Assembly (NCBI GenBank): GCA_905160935.1
Contig: CAJHZI010000294.1
Coordinates: forward strand, 434,001 to 498,000
Direction of reading: 5' to 3'
Length of the DNA stretch: 64,000 nt
Source: Enchytraeus crypticus
Lineage: Eukaryota > Annelida > Clitellata > Enchytraeida > Enchytraeidae
Part shown: piece after piece, positions 1 through 10,459 of the stretch
Position numbering within the stretch: position 1 is the stretch's first letter
How the letters are laid out: every line of letters starts with the position of its first letter
Made by a program: the position numbers and the translations under genes
The notes under the pieces: generated by a model
The model's database searches: none
Seen by the model: the letters and a program-made list of their open reading frames with translations, nothing else
What the model was told of the DNA's origin: nothing

Positions 1-340
1 GTCTGATGTTACTGTTTATTATGCAGATCATTTTCAGAAAGTTATGGTAGTGTTAGATTACTCAAGTGAAGATGCTGCTACATCTATTACCACTGCCAAG
101 ATCCAGTTTCATGAACCAGGTGAATTTTGAGAACTAAGCTTACATCAAAGCATGACAGGCAGACGTTCGTCATTATCTCACAACTAGAGGATACCAAACT
201 TGTAGCCAGGTGGTATTATACTACAGCAAGTTTAATTACTGACTTCATTTTAACTTACAGTTACAGTTATGAAATCTTTCCTTTCACCTACAATTGAAGC
301 TACGATTTCTGACACTGTTTACGTACACTTGAATAATACA
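1..340. other. Unassigned flank; short open stretch at the left edge
   Basis: Frame 2 of the plus strand is open from base 2 to a TGA near 127 and reads like protein (contains YYADHFQKVMVVLDYSSED). I do not recognise it; it could be the tail of an exon or of a mobile-element ORF cut by the window edge. The rest up to the Tc1 terminal repeat shows nothing recognisable. Confidence 0.3.
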
Positions 341-1680
341 GTTGTGGCCAAAAGTCTGGACACATTTATCTTCTTATCATTTTTGGAGGTTTTTTAATGT
401 ATTGGTTTGTCTTAGATCGTCTGCTTCCGGTTTAACATTGTTACATTGAGGTGTGACACGTGAAAATAATAAATTTTTAGCTAATTCATATTTTTAAGCT
501 ATTATTTGGTAATTTTTTAAAGTTAATGATGTTAATATAATGGTATTATGAAAACATGAAAATGTGGGCTCTGTTCTATCTCTATTTATTTGTGTTGTAG
601 AATTGTAAATGTGTTTCTCATAAGTTTTGGTTGCCTAAAAAGCGAGCTATAGCAATAACATTAAAGAAAGAGGGTTACACATACAGGGAGATTGCAGAGA
701 GACTTGGTGGTGGTGCTACCTTTTCGGGTGTACGAAAACTCTGTCTCAAGTTTGATGATACGAAATCTGTAGCTGACAAACACAGAACTGGACGGGCTAA
801 GATATCAACAGAGAGAAATGATAGAAATCTAGTGAGAATGTCACTTTCTGATTGCCGCAAGACTTCAAGGCAACTTATGGTGGACTGGCAAGTTCCTGCA
901 AGTGCTCGGACAGTTCGGCGTCATCTGGTGGGAGCTGGTGTGAGGGCACGTATACCGCACAAGAAACCGTTCCTGAATCCCAAACAACGCAGCAAACGTA
1001 TACAGTGGGCTAAAGAACATGTCGATTGGACAGAGGAACAGTGGAGTCGTGTCCTTTGGTCAGACGAATCCAAGATCAGCCTTTTTGGAAGTGATGGAAT
1101 TAATTACGTGCGCCGCCGACCTGGTGAAGATCTTTCTCCGCAGTGCCTCTCACCTACCATAAAACATCCGACTTCTGTCATGATATGGGGGTGTATGGCG
1201 GCCAGTGGTGTGGGACGTCTGGCTGTATGTGACGGCATTATTAATGGCATCAAGTACATCGATATTCTTAAAAATAAGATGCTACCTTCAGCTCAGTCAC
1301 TCTTTGATATCCAGCAACCGGGAATACTTAAGGATTTCATTTTCCAACAAGACAATGCTCCATGCCATACGGCTAACAGAGTGAAGGTTTGGTTCAATCA
1401 AAACAACATCGATGTGATGGAGTAGCCGGGCAATAGCCCAGACTTAAACCCTATCGAGAATTTGTGGCAGAGACTCAAGGTTCTTGTTGCGAAGGAAAAA
1501 CCAAGCAACAAGCAGAAGCTCATGGAAGCTATTATTAAGGCGTGGTACCACGTTATTACACCAGATGAGCTTGCCAAACTGGTCCAGTCAATGCAACGTA
1601 GATGTAAAGCCGTCATAAAATCCAAAGGATTTGCCACAAAGTACTGATTAGGTGTTAAAACATTGTAATAACGTAATGCT
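340..1680 (+). mobile_element. Tc1-like DNA transposon, 3' end missing
   Basis: The left end is a typical Tc1 terminal sequence (CAGTTGTGGCCAAAAGTCTG at 342) directly after a TA dinucleotide, the target of Tc1/mariner insertion. About 290 bases of leader separate it from the transposase. No matching inverted repeat is visible after the transposase end at about 1646, so the right end is lost or heavily decayed. The element is therefore not mobile as it stands. The right boundary given is approximate. Confidence 0.8.
631..1647 (+). pseudogene. Tc1 transposase, one premature stop
   Basis: Cut-and-paste transposase of the DD34E (Tc1) type. The N-terminal part shows the paired helix-turn-helix region (residues about 5-100, with YREIAERLGGGATFSGVRK). 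The catalytic core follows: first Asp in LWSDESKISLFGSDG, the WGCMAASGVG motif, second Asp in QQDNAPCHTA, and the Glu in SPDLNPIENLW. There are 34 residues between the second Asp and the Glu, as expected for Tc1. A TAG stop at 1423-1425 interrupts the frame just before PGNSPDLNPIEN; the family normally has a Trp there, so a single TGG to TAG change is likely. Downstream the frame stays open to TGA at 1645-1647. The first displayed codon is TTG; a true ATG start is not obvious. Confidence 0.9.
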
Positions 1681-1869
1681 ACGTAAATAAGAGTGTACAA
1701 TGAGTGACGAAAGACTATCAGATCTTGGTAATATCTCCATCGAAAGTAACATAGCACAATCGCTTGACTACACTCATCTCGTATATCTCGTACAGCAGTT
1801 TGCTGACAACAAAACCAGCAGAAAGTCTTTCCAGAGCTGAGCATTAGCGATTCTTGTAATCCTGCAATT

Positions 1870-4800
1870 TCAATTCAATCCTACAATACTGCACAACACG
1901 TCAACATTGCAACACACTCGGATAACCACACTCTAGATCTAGTCATTAACCCCTCTGTGTCAGCACTTGATCCTGCAAGTATTGACATTCTATCTCATTC
2001 TCCATCCGACCAGTTCCCTGTCACTTGCTCATTCAACCATATGAAATCTAAAACTGTTACAAACACCACCACAATATTATATCGCAAAGGAAATAGCATC
2101 GACATCAATCAATTCTGTTCAGATCTTGAGAACTTGACTCTCATCAAATCTCCTTCTCCCAATCTCAATGAAGTTACAGTAGAACTCCACCCTTTCAATA
2201 TGCACGCACCTTTGACTAGCAAAACTGTCAGAGTCTAATCCTTGGTTTACTCCTGAGCTGGCTAAGTTAAAATCTGCATGTCGAAGAGCTGACAGGAAAT
2301 GGCGCAAAACCCATGCTGTGGTTTGAAAATCACCTCAAATTTACAATACAAGCTGTATCGCACCGCCATTGCTTCTGCCAAACAGCGACACTACTCCTCT
2401 GTCATCTGCAATATAGTAGATTCCAGGAACTTATGGAAAGCGGTTATCACGCTTTTACACAGGACACCCTCTCCATCCCTTCCTTCGCTTCCTGTCAAAT
2501 CCTTCCCAATCAATTTGCCTTGCACTCCTCTGACAAAATCAACAAACTCTGGTCCTCTATCACTCAAGCCCCCAACTCAACACCTGACTACATTCAACCA
2601 ACCAAATCCATCCATGAGCAGCTTCACAGCTTTATCCCTGTCACCATTGATGAGATTAGGCAACAATGATTGTATTCACTCCCTAAGTATTGTGCTCTCG
2701 ATCCTATCCTCACTTCTCTCTTGAAAAAGTGCATCTATGTTCTCGCACCCACAATTTCCCAGATTACCAACCTTTCCTTGTCCACTGGCACTTGTCATTC
2801 AAAAATGCCATTGTCACTCCACTCCTGAAGAAGTCTTCATTGGATAAAGAATCGCTTTCCAACTACAGACCAATATCCAATCTATCATACCTTTCCAAAC
2901 TCACTGAGAGATTAGTCTTTCGTAGACTCTCCATCCATCTCGCATCCAATGACTTCTTCAATGAACACCTATAGGCATACACGAAAAATCACTCCACTGA
3001 AACTGTTCTTCTCTCAATCTGCAACACCATCACCAATGCCATGTGCACTCAGCGTGTCACTGGACTCTGTACGCTGGATCTCAAAGTGTGTCACTGGACT
3101 CTGTACGCTCAATCTCATTGCGGCCTTGGGCACCATAGATCACCAAATCCTCCTACATCGTCTTTCCTCTTGCGTTTGGTATCCACGGCGATGCTCTTGC
3201 TTGGTTTACCTAATATCTTACCAATCGTACTCTCAGCGTAAAAGTGCAAGAGTATGCCTCTCTATCTTCCAACCTCAAGTACAGCCTGCCTCAGGGCTCC
3301 ATTCTTGGTCCCATACTGTTCAACCTCTACACTACACCTTTAAGATCCTTGATAACCTCTCATTCACTCGACCACCAACTATTCGCTCACGATACTCAGC
3401 TATACACGTGCTTCAACCCACTCCAACAATCCTTCCAGTCGATATCTTCATGGATGGCTGCTAATTTCTTAACACTCAATCCATCCAAGACTGAGTTTGT
3501 GCTATTAGGGACAACTCAACAACTATCAAAACTGAACGAGGCTTCCCTCCCTCTCACTTTTGACTTAGCCATCACGCCAGTTTCTTCTGGCAAAAGTCTC
3601 AGTGTCATCCTCAACCAGTATCTTACATTCCACGATCACATCACCAAAACTTCATACGCTTGCTTCTTCTACATTAGAATCTGCGTCGTAAACGATAATT
3701 TCTCACCCTTGAGGCCACTTCCACTATCGGTGTTGCTCTCACGCAATCCGAACTGGACTACTGTAACTCTCAATTTCTGAACCAAGTATTCGCTAACGAC
3801 ACTCAGCTACACACGTGCTTCAACCCACTCCAATCCTGATGCCAAAACTCCCTTATAGAAATCCTTCCAGTCGATATCTTCATGGATGTCTGCTAATTTC
3901 TTAGCACTCAATCCATCCAAGACTGAGTTTGTGCTATTTGGGACAACTCAACAACTATCAAAACTGTATGTGGCTTCCCTCCCTCTCACTTCTGACTTAG
4001 CCATCACGCCAGTTTCTTCTGTCAAGAGTCTCAGTTTCATCCTCGACCAGTATCTTACATTCCATGATCACATCACCAAAACTTCATAGGCTAGCTTCTT
4101 CTACATTAGGATCTGCGTCGTATACGATAATTTCTCACCCTTGACACCACTTCCACTATCGGTGCTATCCAAAATGGACTACTGTAACTCTTGGTTTCTG
4201 AATCTCCCAAGCTGTGAGATCAACAGATTGCAGTTCATCCCTCAGAGCTCAGAAAGCAGAACTCTGCAGTCTTCACCGCACATGCAGTCTTCCGCCGCTC
4301 TAAACACTTCGCGTGACTCATCGCTCAAAGTCAGGGAACGCATTGTTTACAAGGCAGCTTCTCTGACATACAAGTCTATCACTACCCCGGGATAAGGTTA
4401 CATGTCCCACTTATTACAAGTGAGACAGCCTTTTTGTATGCAGTCATCTACTAGGTCCTCTAAGTAAATTACTCCAGAGCGAGCTAGCATTCCTTCTCGC
4501 AGTAAGCTCTCCAAGCACTCCTTTCAGCACACTGCTACTCAGATCTGGAATTCTCTTCCTTCCACTTTGCGCACCCCCATCTTCTCCTGATCTTCCTTTC
4601 CTTCTGTATGAACAGTTTCATACACGGTTGAAGGCTTTTCTCTTTGACCTCTCCTATTCAACTATTGCACAGGAACTGAGACCAATATGTAAACCTCTAG
4701 TACCTATCTGGAGGTTTCGTCAGCATTCCACAAGTACCCTTCCTCGGACTGACTTCCCAGATTTTAAATTGCACCGTTTGGACCCCACACTCTGCTCATC

Positions 4801-4890
4801 AGATTGGATATTTTGTACTGTAGTGCTCAGTGTTGTCCTGGACGACAGTAGCACTCTAATTTTGTTGTTGTTGTTGCTCTTTATATAAAT
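1870..4890 (+). pseudogene. Decayed non-LTR retrotransposon (L2/CR1-like LINE)
   Basis: Reverse-transcriptase polyprotein broken by many frameshifts and stops. Recognisable blocks in order are the end of an endonuclease-like region (LDLVINPSVSALD, then a DQFPVTC block), the RT region with [20 protein letters not shown], then LPQGSILGPILFNLYTTPL, the catalytic-box relic FAHDTQLYT, SSWMAANFLTLNPSKTEF, and the C-terminal SKLSKHSFQHTATQIWNSL block. The RT active-site box, normally (Y/F)xDD, is FAHD here and FAND in the duplicated copy, so the enzyme is dead. The tail has GTAGCACTCTAATTTTGTTG repeats at 4850-4880, matching the 3' end of the minus-strand copy at 16510-17292; both belong to one family. 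Exact left boundary is uncertain. Confidence 0.8.
3378..4200 (+). repeat. Direct tandem duplication inside the LINE (about 0.4 kb, two copies)
   Basis: The segment from about 3378 to 3780 is repeated at about 3786 to 4200. Both start with an ATTCGCT-AC-GA-ACTCAGCTA block, contain TTCCAGTCGATATCTTCATG and end in ACTACTGTAACTCT. The second copy carries a short insertion after AACCCACTCCA. A smaller 30-base duplication (GTCACTGGACTCTGTACGCT) lies at 3055-3110. Confidence 0.8.
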
Positions 4891-7020
4891 TGGAACGATC
4901 TATACTACAAGTATGTAATATTGCCCAGTTATACCGTAGCATCCCCATGCTTGCGTGTATCATATTAAAAGTCCTGACGTCACAAATGGAAAATAAATTC
5001 TAGCAAATTGCTTCACAAATTTTTAGGGGCCCCTTTGTTAAAACTTTGGGGAAAGGGGGGATATGACAAACAAGAAAAACAAAATTGAAATATGACACTA
5101 TGAAGTTAATTCAGCAGCTAGCTCTGCCAAGCCAAGACTTTGAGACAATGAGATCGCAACAACTTTGATATCTCTTGTTGTTTTGTAGACACTGTTGAGT
5201 TCAAACTCCCGGTGCTCTGTTGAGTTCAAACTCCCGGTGCTCTTTAGACTACTTTAGTTTTCGAGGGTAGTGACTTGTTGCAATTGTTCTTGCTCCTAAC
5301 TGAGACGTTAATAGGAAAAGAGGTTCTATAGATATTTGTATTGCTTTCTTTGTTTGTTAATGATATGTTTTGAAGTCGGTTTTTAGGCCTACCTAAGTCT
5401 AATATTAATCGAAAGGTTTTAGGCGTTTTCATGTACTTAAATGAGAGACTATGTATAGTTTTCTAAGTAATTTGATTGAAGTTTATGCGATTTTTACTAA
5501 GTCTTTATTATCCAAGTGCTATGTCCAAATGTGTTTTTGACCGTATAGGGGGATGAATTGTTAGATCATATAACACAGCAATCAGTTCTATGAAATGCAA
5601 CGGCATCCCATCTGCAGTGAATCCAGATTTCAAAAGGAGATAAAAAAATATCAAACCAGAGAGTGCAGGAACATTAATGGATGATTCTACTAAATATGAA
5701 TCGTCCAATAAAAATATGTATGGAACGGATTGTAAATGCGTTGATGTACAGTTATGTGGTTAAGGCACTAGTTCAAACCATGGCACTGCCTTTTGGATCA
5801 TTGGTTTAAGAAACTAACTAAATTAATGGATGTCCTTACAAATATTCATCAGGGACGTGGGCAGTTGAATCCATCACGAATGATGAGCTACTGCGTTCTT
5901 GGGATCACCTTATTCATTAGCTATCAAAGTCTACCTTCAAATAGAAAGTACAGGTCGCAAGCATCAGATTTGAGAATAGATCATGTGAAATCAGCCAAGT
6001 AACGCAAACATAATAGCGAGATTCTGTCAATTCTGCACGTCAACGATAATGACAGTAAACCTCAACAATGCACAGATGAGTGCACAACTGAGTACAATAT
6101 TTAGTCAAAAGATTATGGCTTTCAAAACTAAATTTCAGAGTCACTCTCTACCAGATCAGTCACAGTCTATTTACCATCACCTTCTTCAAGGGCTAAAGCT
6201 GGATAAATCAATAAAACCAAATGGAGCCAATATAAAGATGTTATGAACTGTAGTGCCGGGCGAATGTGATTGGTAATCCACGTTGTGGGCCTACAGCTTA
6301 GACACGTTGAAAGATCTTCATCAATGACGAAATAAATGATACAATTGCTGATTGCAAGTATAAAAAGCTCGAAGCAAGAATGCAGATTTTACGACAAGCA
6401 AATCTCAACAGATTACTACATTGGAGATCTAAATACTTAATTGTATGTCACCACATACGTAATTGGTTCACAACCCCATTAGAAGTAACAAGGAACATCC
6501 AAAATGTCCTTAACTCAATCTCACTTCCTAACCAGATCACTCAGGACATTCAGCCAGTTTTACCACACGCAAACCAATGGAACAAAGAAATCCACAAGGC
6601 AGTAATAGAGGATCTGGACTTCCAGGCGAGAAATTAATTGTTTATTCATAAACTAAATCATGTTTTTTTCCTTTGTTTCAGTAACTACTAGCTATTGTTA
6701 TTTCAGTAATTACTAGCAATTACAGGTTCTATTAGCTTAATACTTGACTTATGCGAAATAATATAAGCTAAACTAGACAAAACATTATGTCAGTTTAAGC
6801 AAAAGGCAAAAGCCAGAAGACAAAGTCTTGCTTCTCCGATGAGGTAAGGCTTGTAAGACAATACAACAACCAAAGATGCATGGTCTTTCATTAAGTAAAA
6901 TCAACATAAACTATAAAAGAGAAAATCCGTTGTCCAGACCTCAAATAGCTAATAAACTACAACAGGCAAGAGGCAAGACCAGATAATGACGACAACAATT
7001 AATACTGCTCCTACACCTTC
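4890..7020. other. No gene identified; decayed sequence of unknown origin
   Basis: AT-rich. Short plus-strand open frames at 5793-6002, 6049-6246 and 6380-6637 lie close together and could be one broken ORF of a mobile element, but I recognise no domain and do not call a gene. A block near 6800-6880 weakly resembles the start of the 7025/7935 repeat. Confidence 0.4.
5192..5241. repeat. 25-base perfect tandem duplication
   Basis: CTGTTGAGTTCAAACTCCCG plus GTGCT occurs twice head to tail (5192-5216, 5217-5241). No surrounding feature explains it. Confidence 0.85.
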
Positions 7021-7024
7021 CAAG

Positions 7025-8320
7025 GCGCAGAAAATGAAGTCTTACTTCTCTGAGAAGGTAAGGCAAATAAGACAAGAAAACAACCAATGAAGTATGGTCA
7101 GAGATCAGAGGCATAATTGAGACCAAACGAGATCAACTCGAGGCACTGCAGTGCTCCAGAGAAACCAGAGAAAAGAATTACATCAACGTTTAGTAAATAA
7201 AATAAACAAGCGTGGAACTCTAGCTAAAGAACTGCATGAACTTATTACAGCTGAAAAAGGTTTAGCTGTCATGGCAGGAAGCACCATTGAAAATCTTACA
7301 TAAGTAACTATTACGCATAGCATTACCTTAGACTTGCATTGGCCTTTCCTGTATTTTATTGAATTTATAAGCACATTCGTTTCAATGTAACTTTTTTAAA
7401 ATAAGTTACATATTTTGCAAATAATTATCAATATTAATTATCACCATGGCAATCAGAGTCACTGGTGGAGTGGAATATGGCTCAGTTAGTAACCATTGTA
7501 GTACGTGTAAGTGTTCATGGTTAAGCACAATATGTAAATAAGATGTGTCATCAGTGTTATTATGGTCCCCCTCTCTCTGTCATGAACATTTATATTCTTA
7601 TATCTATTCTTAGTGCTAATATTTCTACTTCATGTTTGTTATTCTTTTTATGTGACATTACAGGGTGAGTAAAAAAAAAGATAACACCTCCAAAATTTTT
7701 GAATATCTCAGGCTATTGCTAATATTTTTCAAAACAAATTTTACCAATTGCTACAGGATTAATTTCTGATTGGGTGGCCAATTTTCATCCATTTTGGTAT
7801 ATAGATTGGCTAGTTATGCAAGTTTCTGCAGAGCAACCCCCATTTTTTACCTAAAAATGGCGTTTGCTACAATGGTAAGGGCAAATTGCACTTCATTGGC
7901 GAAAAGGAATAGGTGAACCCTCAATTTTACGTCAATACGCAGAAGATGAAGTCTTACTTCTCTGAGAAGGTAAAGCTAATAAGACAAGAAAACAACCAAT
8001 GAAGTATGGTCGGAGATAAGAGGCATGACTGAGCCCAATCAAGATCAACGCGAGGCACTGTAGTGCTCCAGAGAATAAAGAGAAAAAGAATTAAGCTAAT
8101 TTTTAGTAAACAAACTATCGGGGAACTCAAGCTAAAGAACTGCACTAACTTATTATGGCTGAAAAAAGGTTTACCTGTCGTAGCATCTCGATCTTCAAAT
8201 TATGGAGGCACTATTGAAATTCTTATATAAGCAACTATTACGCATGGCATTAGCCTTTCCAGTGCTATATTGAATTTACATGCACATTCCTTTATATGTA
8301 AATTTTTGTACATAAGTTAC
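7025..8320. repeat. Pair of about 0.39-kb direct repeats with a 0.5-kb spacer
   Basis: Copy 1 (about 7025-7410) and copy 2 (about 7935-8320) share GAAGTCTTACTTCTCTGAGA, AACAACCAATGAAGTATGGT, GAGGCACTG-AGTGCTCCAGAGA, ACTATTACGCAT and a terminal AAGTTACAT, with substitutions and small indels. The spacer (7411-7934) has no recognisable ORF; a CAGGGTGAGTAAAAAAAAAG motif sits at 7662. Copy 2 ends about 40 bases before the first piggyBac homology. They could be terminal repeats of a decayed element or two insertions of one family. Confidence 0.7.
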
Positions 8321-8359
8321 ATCATTTTCTGGTAGATTTCTTATTTTTCTTATGCCGTA

Positions 8360-10225
8360 AGGTGCATAATGATCAAGAGATTTATACATTTCACTGATAA
8401 TTCAAAGCAGCCAACTGCAAATGGTATTACATATGACGAACTGTATAAACTGATTCGTCTGCTGGATGCAATTACCAACTGAGTTCAATTTCATATGAAC
8501 TCCGTTGGTAACTCAGTTTTGTCAATGGCTGAATACATAATACCGTTCGAAGGTACAAGTTCCATGAAACAGTACAACCAGAAAAACCCTACAAATGGGT
8601 AGACAATGGGCGGGGCATTGTGTGGGTCAAAAGGATTCTGCTACAACTTCAAGCTATTCACAGCAACCCAATCAGTAGAGTTAGATCACAAGGTGGGTCT
8701 AGCAGAAAATTTGCAACAAGATTGGCATAAACTAGTCCCAAAGATAAGAAATAAAAGCTCCACTTCAATACCTCTTTGTACAGTGTCTCACTACAAATAT
8801 ACCCTGCAAAGAAAGGAACTCTGTGCCTAGTATAAAAATCGGATTAAATTCAGAGCTTCTCTCATTTAATGTAAGATTCCAATCTGTTACTAAATTTTAT
8901 TAGTTGTAGCTTTTGGCACCAACCTTAGTTCGAAACAAGTTATACAGACTACGTAACTTCTTGTTCTACTTGGAAAGTCAAAGATATTATTGTTATCCCT
9001 CCAGACAGTGGTGATCGTGACATTGCCAGTGATGAGGAAGAGGTTAACGGCAAGCAGCTAGATACTGAGGATATGCTCGATGAAGTCGCCGGAGAGTTAG
9101 AAGTTCAAGTTGGTAGCAGTGATAGCGATATAGACGATGAAGTTGAAAAGAAGTCAGAACCTAAGCGCGAAAGAGCTAGAGGAGTTTTGTGGAAGAAAAC
9201 CATAGATAGGGAGTTAAAGGATTTACCGAAGGCTCTTGAAAAAATTGGGGGGGGGGAACATTTGGAGAAGAGTGAATTTGAGATCTTCAGCGTGTTTCTC
9301 GGAGATGATGTTGTGGAAGAAATTGTGAAGCAGACAGAGCTCTATGCGCAATGTTAAAAGAATACTCAATCATTTGTAGAAACATACCAGAAAACAATAA
9401 CCATCGACTCCACTTCGACAACTATTTCACAACATTATGACTTATGACTCAACTAGAAGGTCGTGGCATTCATAACGTAGGAACTGTTAGAATGAATAGA
9501 CTATGAGGTCTTGAAGTCTTCATGGCGAAGGATATGATGAAGAAGGGGCGTGGGACTATTATGGAACATGTTGCTAATGTCGATGGTGTCAAAGTAGCCT
9601 GTACGAGATGGTTTGATAACATAGTTGTCAGCATCTTGTCAACGTTTGTTAGAGCTGAACCTCCTGTTAAGATTAGGTGCTGGAGCAAAGTGGAGAGGAA
9701 TCACGTAGAGATTGACTGCCCTCAAGCTGTACAGGTTTACAATAAGCACATGGGGGGGTAGAACTACTCGACAGCTTGTTGGGCTTGTACCACATACATA
9801 TACGCTCCAAGAAGTGGTACCGCAAGTTCTTCTTTCATATACTGAACTTGGCTATTGCAAATACTAGGCTGCTTTTTCACCGAACGGTCATTCAAATGAA
9901 GGTGACTGGCATTTCAAATAAGGACTCGATTCCTCTAGCCAATTTCAAGGCTGATCTGGCTGAGGCATTGTGTAAGGTTAATCAGCCAGAGAAAGGCACC
10001 ACGGGAAAAAGAAATCTGGTCGCCAGAGTATTGAAGATCTGGTAAAGGATGTCCACAAGAGTACAACCTGTCCAGTCACAGATGTCAGGCTCAATGAGAA
10101 CAGTCAATGGCCAGAATTTACAGAAAAGCATATGCGTTGTAGAGTACCTTATTATGACGGAATATCAAGAGTTCGGTGCACAAAGTGTTCTGTCGGCACT
10201 AAGAAATACTTAAGCTGCTCAGATA
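8360..10225 (+). pseudogene. piggyBac-type transposase relic, domains out of order
   Basis: Three blocks of a PGBD4-like piggyBac transposase are readable. (1) 8360-8830: start of the catalytic core, with IHFTDNSKQPTANGITYDEL, then IIPFEGTSSMKQYNQKNPT and GFCYNFKLFTATQSVE; the position of the first catalytic Asp in the family (DE before the PF-G motif) reads AE here. (2) 8990-9355: the acidic N-terminal region ending in FEIFSVFLGDDVVEEIVKQ. (3) 9400-10225: second-Asp motif FDNYFTT, GTVRMNRL, KKGRGTIMEHVANVDGVKV, RWFDN, NKHMGG, then IRSKKWYRKFFFHILNLA and the C-terminal Cys-rich finger MRCRVPYYDG. In a normal protein block 2 precedes block 1, so the order is scrambled. Stops occur near 9357, 9440 and 9507, and a G-run of seven at 9752-9758 is one base short for the VELLD motif that follows, which carries the third Asp. 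Confidence 0.85.
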
Positions 10226-10239
10226 CGTATTTGCATGTT

Positions 10240-10450
10240 GTTGCCAACTGGCAATGTGTCATCTCTGTCTGTCCCATACCATATCATCCGCAAATCCCAT
10301 ATAATCTCTTCCATTCGTTAAGGAAATTCTTTTGCAGCAATTTCAGGAGCCTAGGCCCTCATTAACCGAATGCTCCTTTTGACAATAGTTTGGATGTAAG
10401 TGCTTTAGTCACCTTCTACGACACATGCAGTTACCAGTTGGTCTATTCCT
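10240..10450 (-). mobile_element. SINE-like dispersed repeat, family A
   Basis: Shares with 28255-28385, 38385-38612, 49500-49740 and 55990-56160 a core whose minus-strand form contains AAAGCACTAAGAT--AAACCAACGTCAGAA, then GGTTGGTGAGCGCCTAG and AGAAATTGCTCCAAAATG. Here it lies in minus orientation at the 3' end of the piggyBac relic. Decayed. Confidence 0.65.
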
Positions 10451-10459
10451 CAAACAACA

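Noticed and set aside
1398-1844. 148-codon minus-strand frame
   Set aside because: Antisense shadow of the Tc1 transposase C-terminus.
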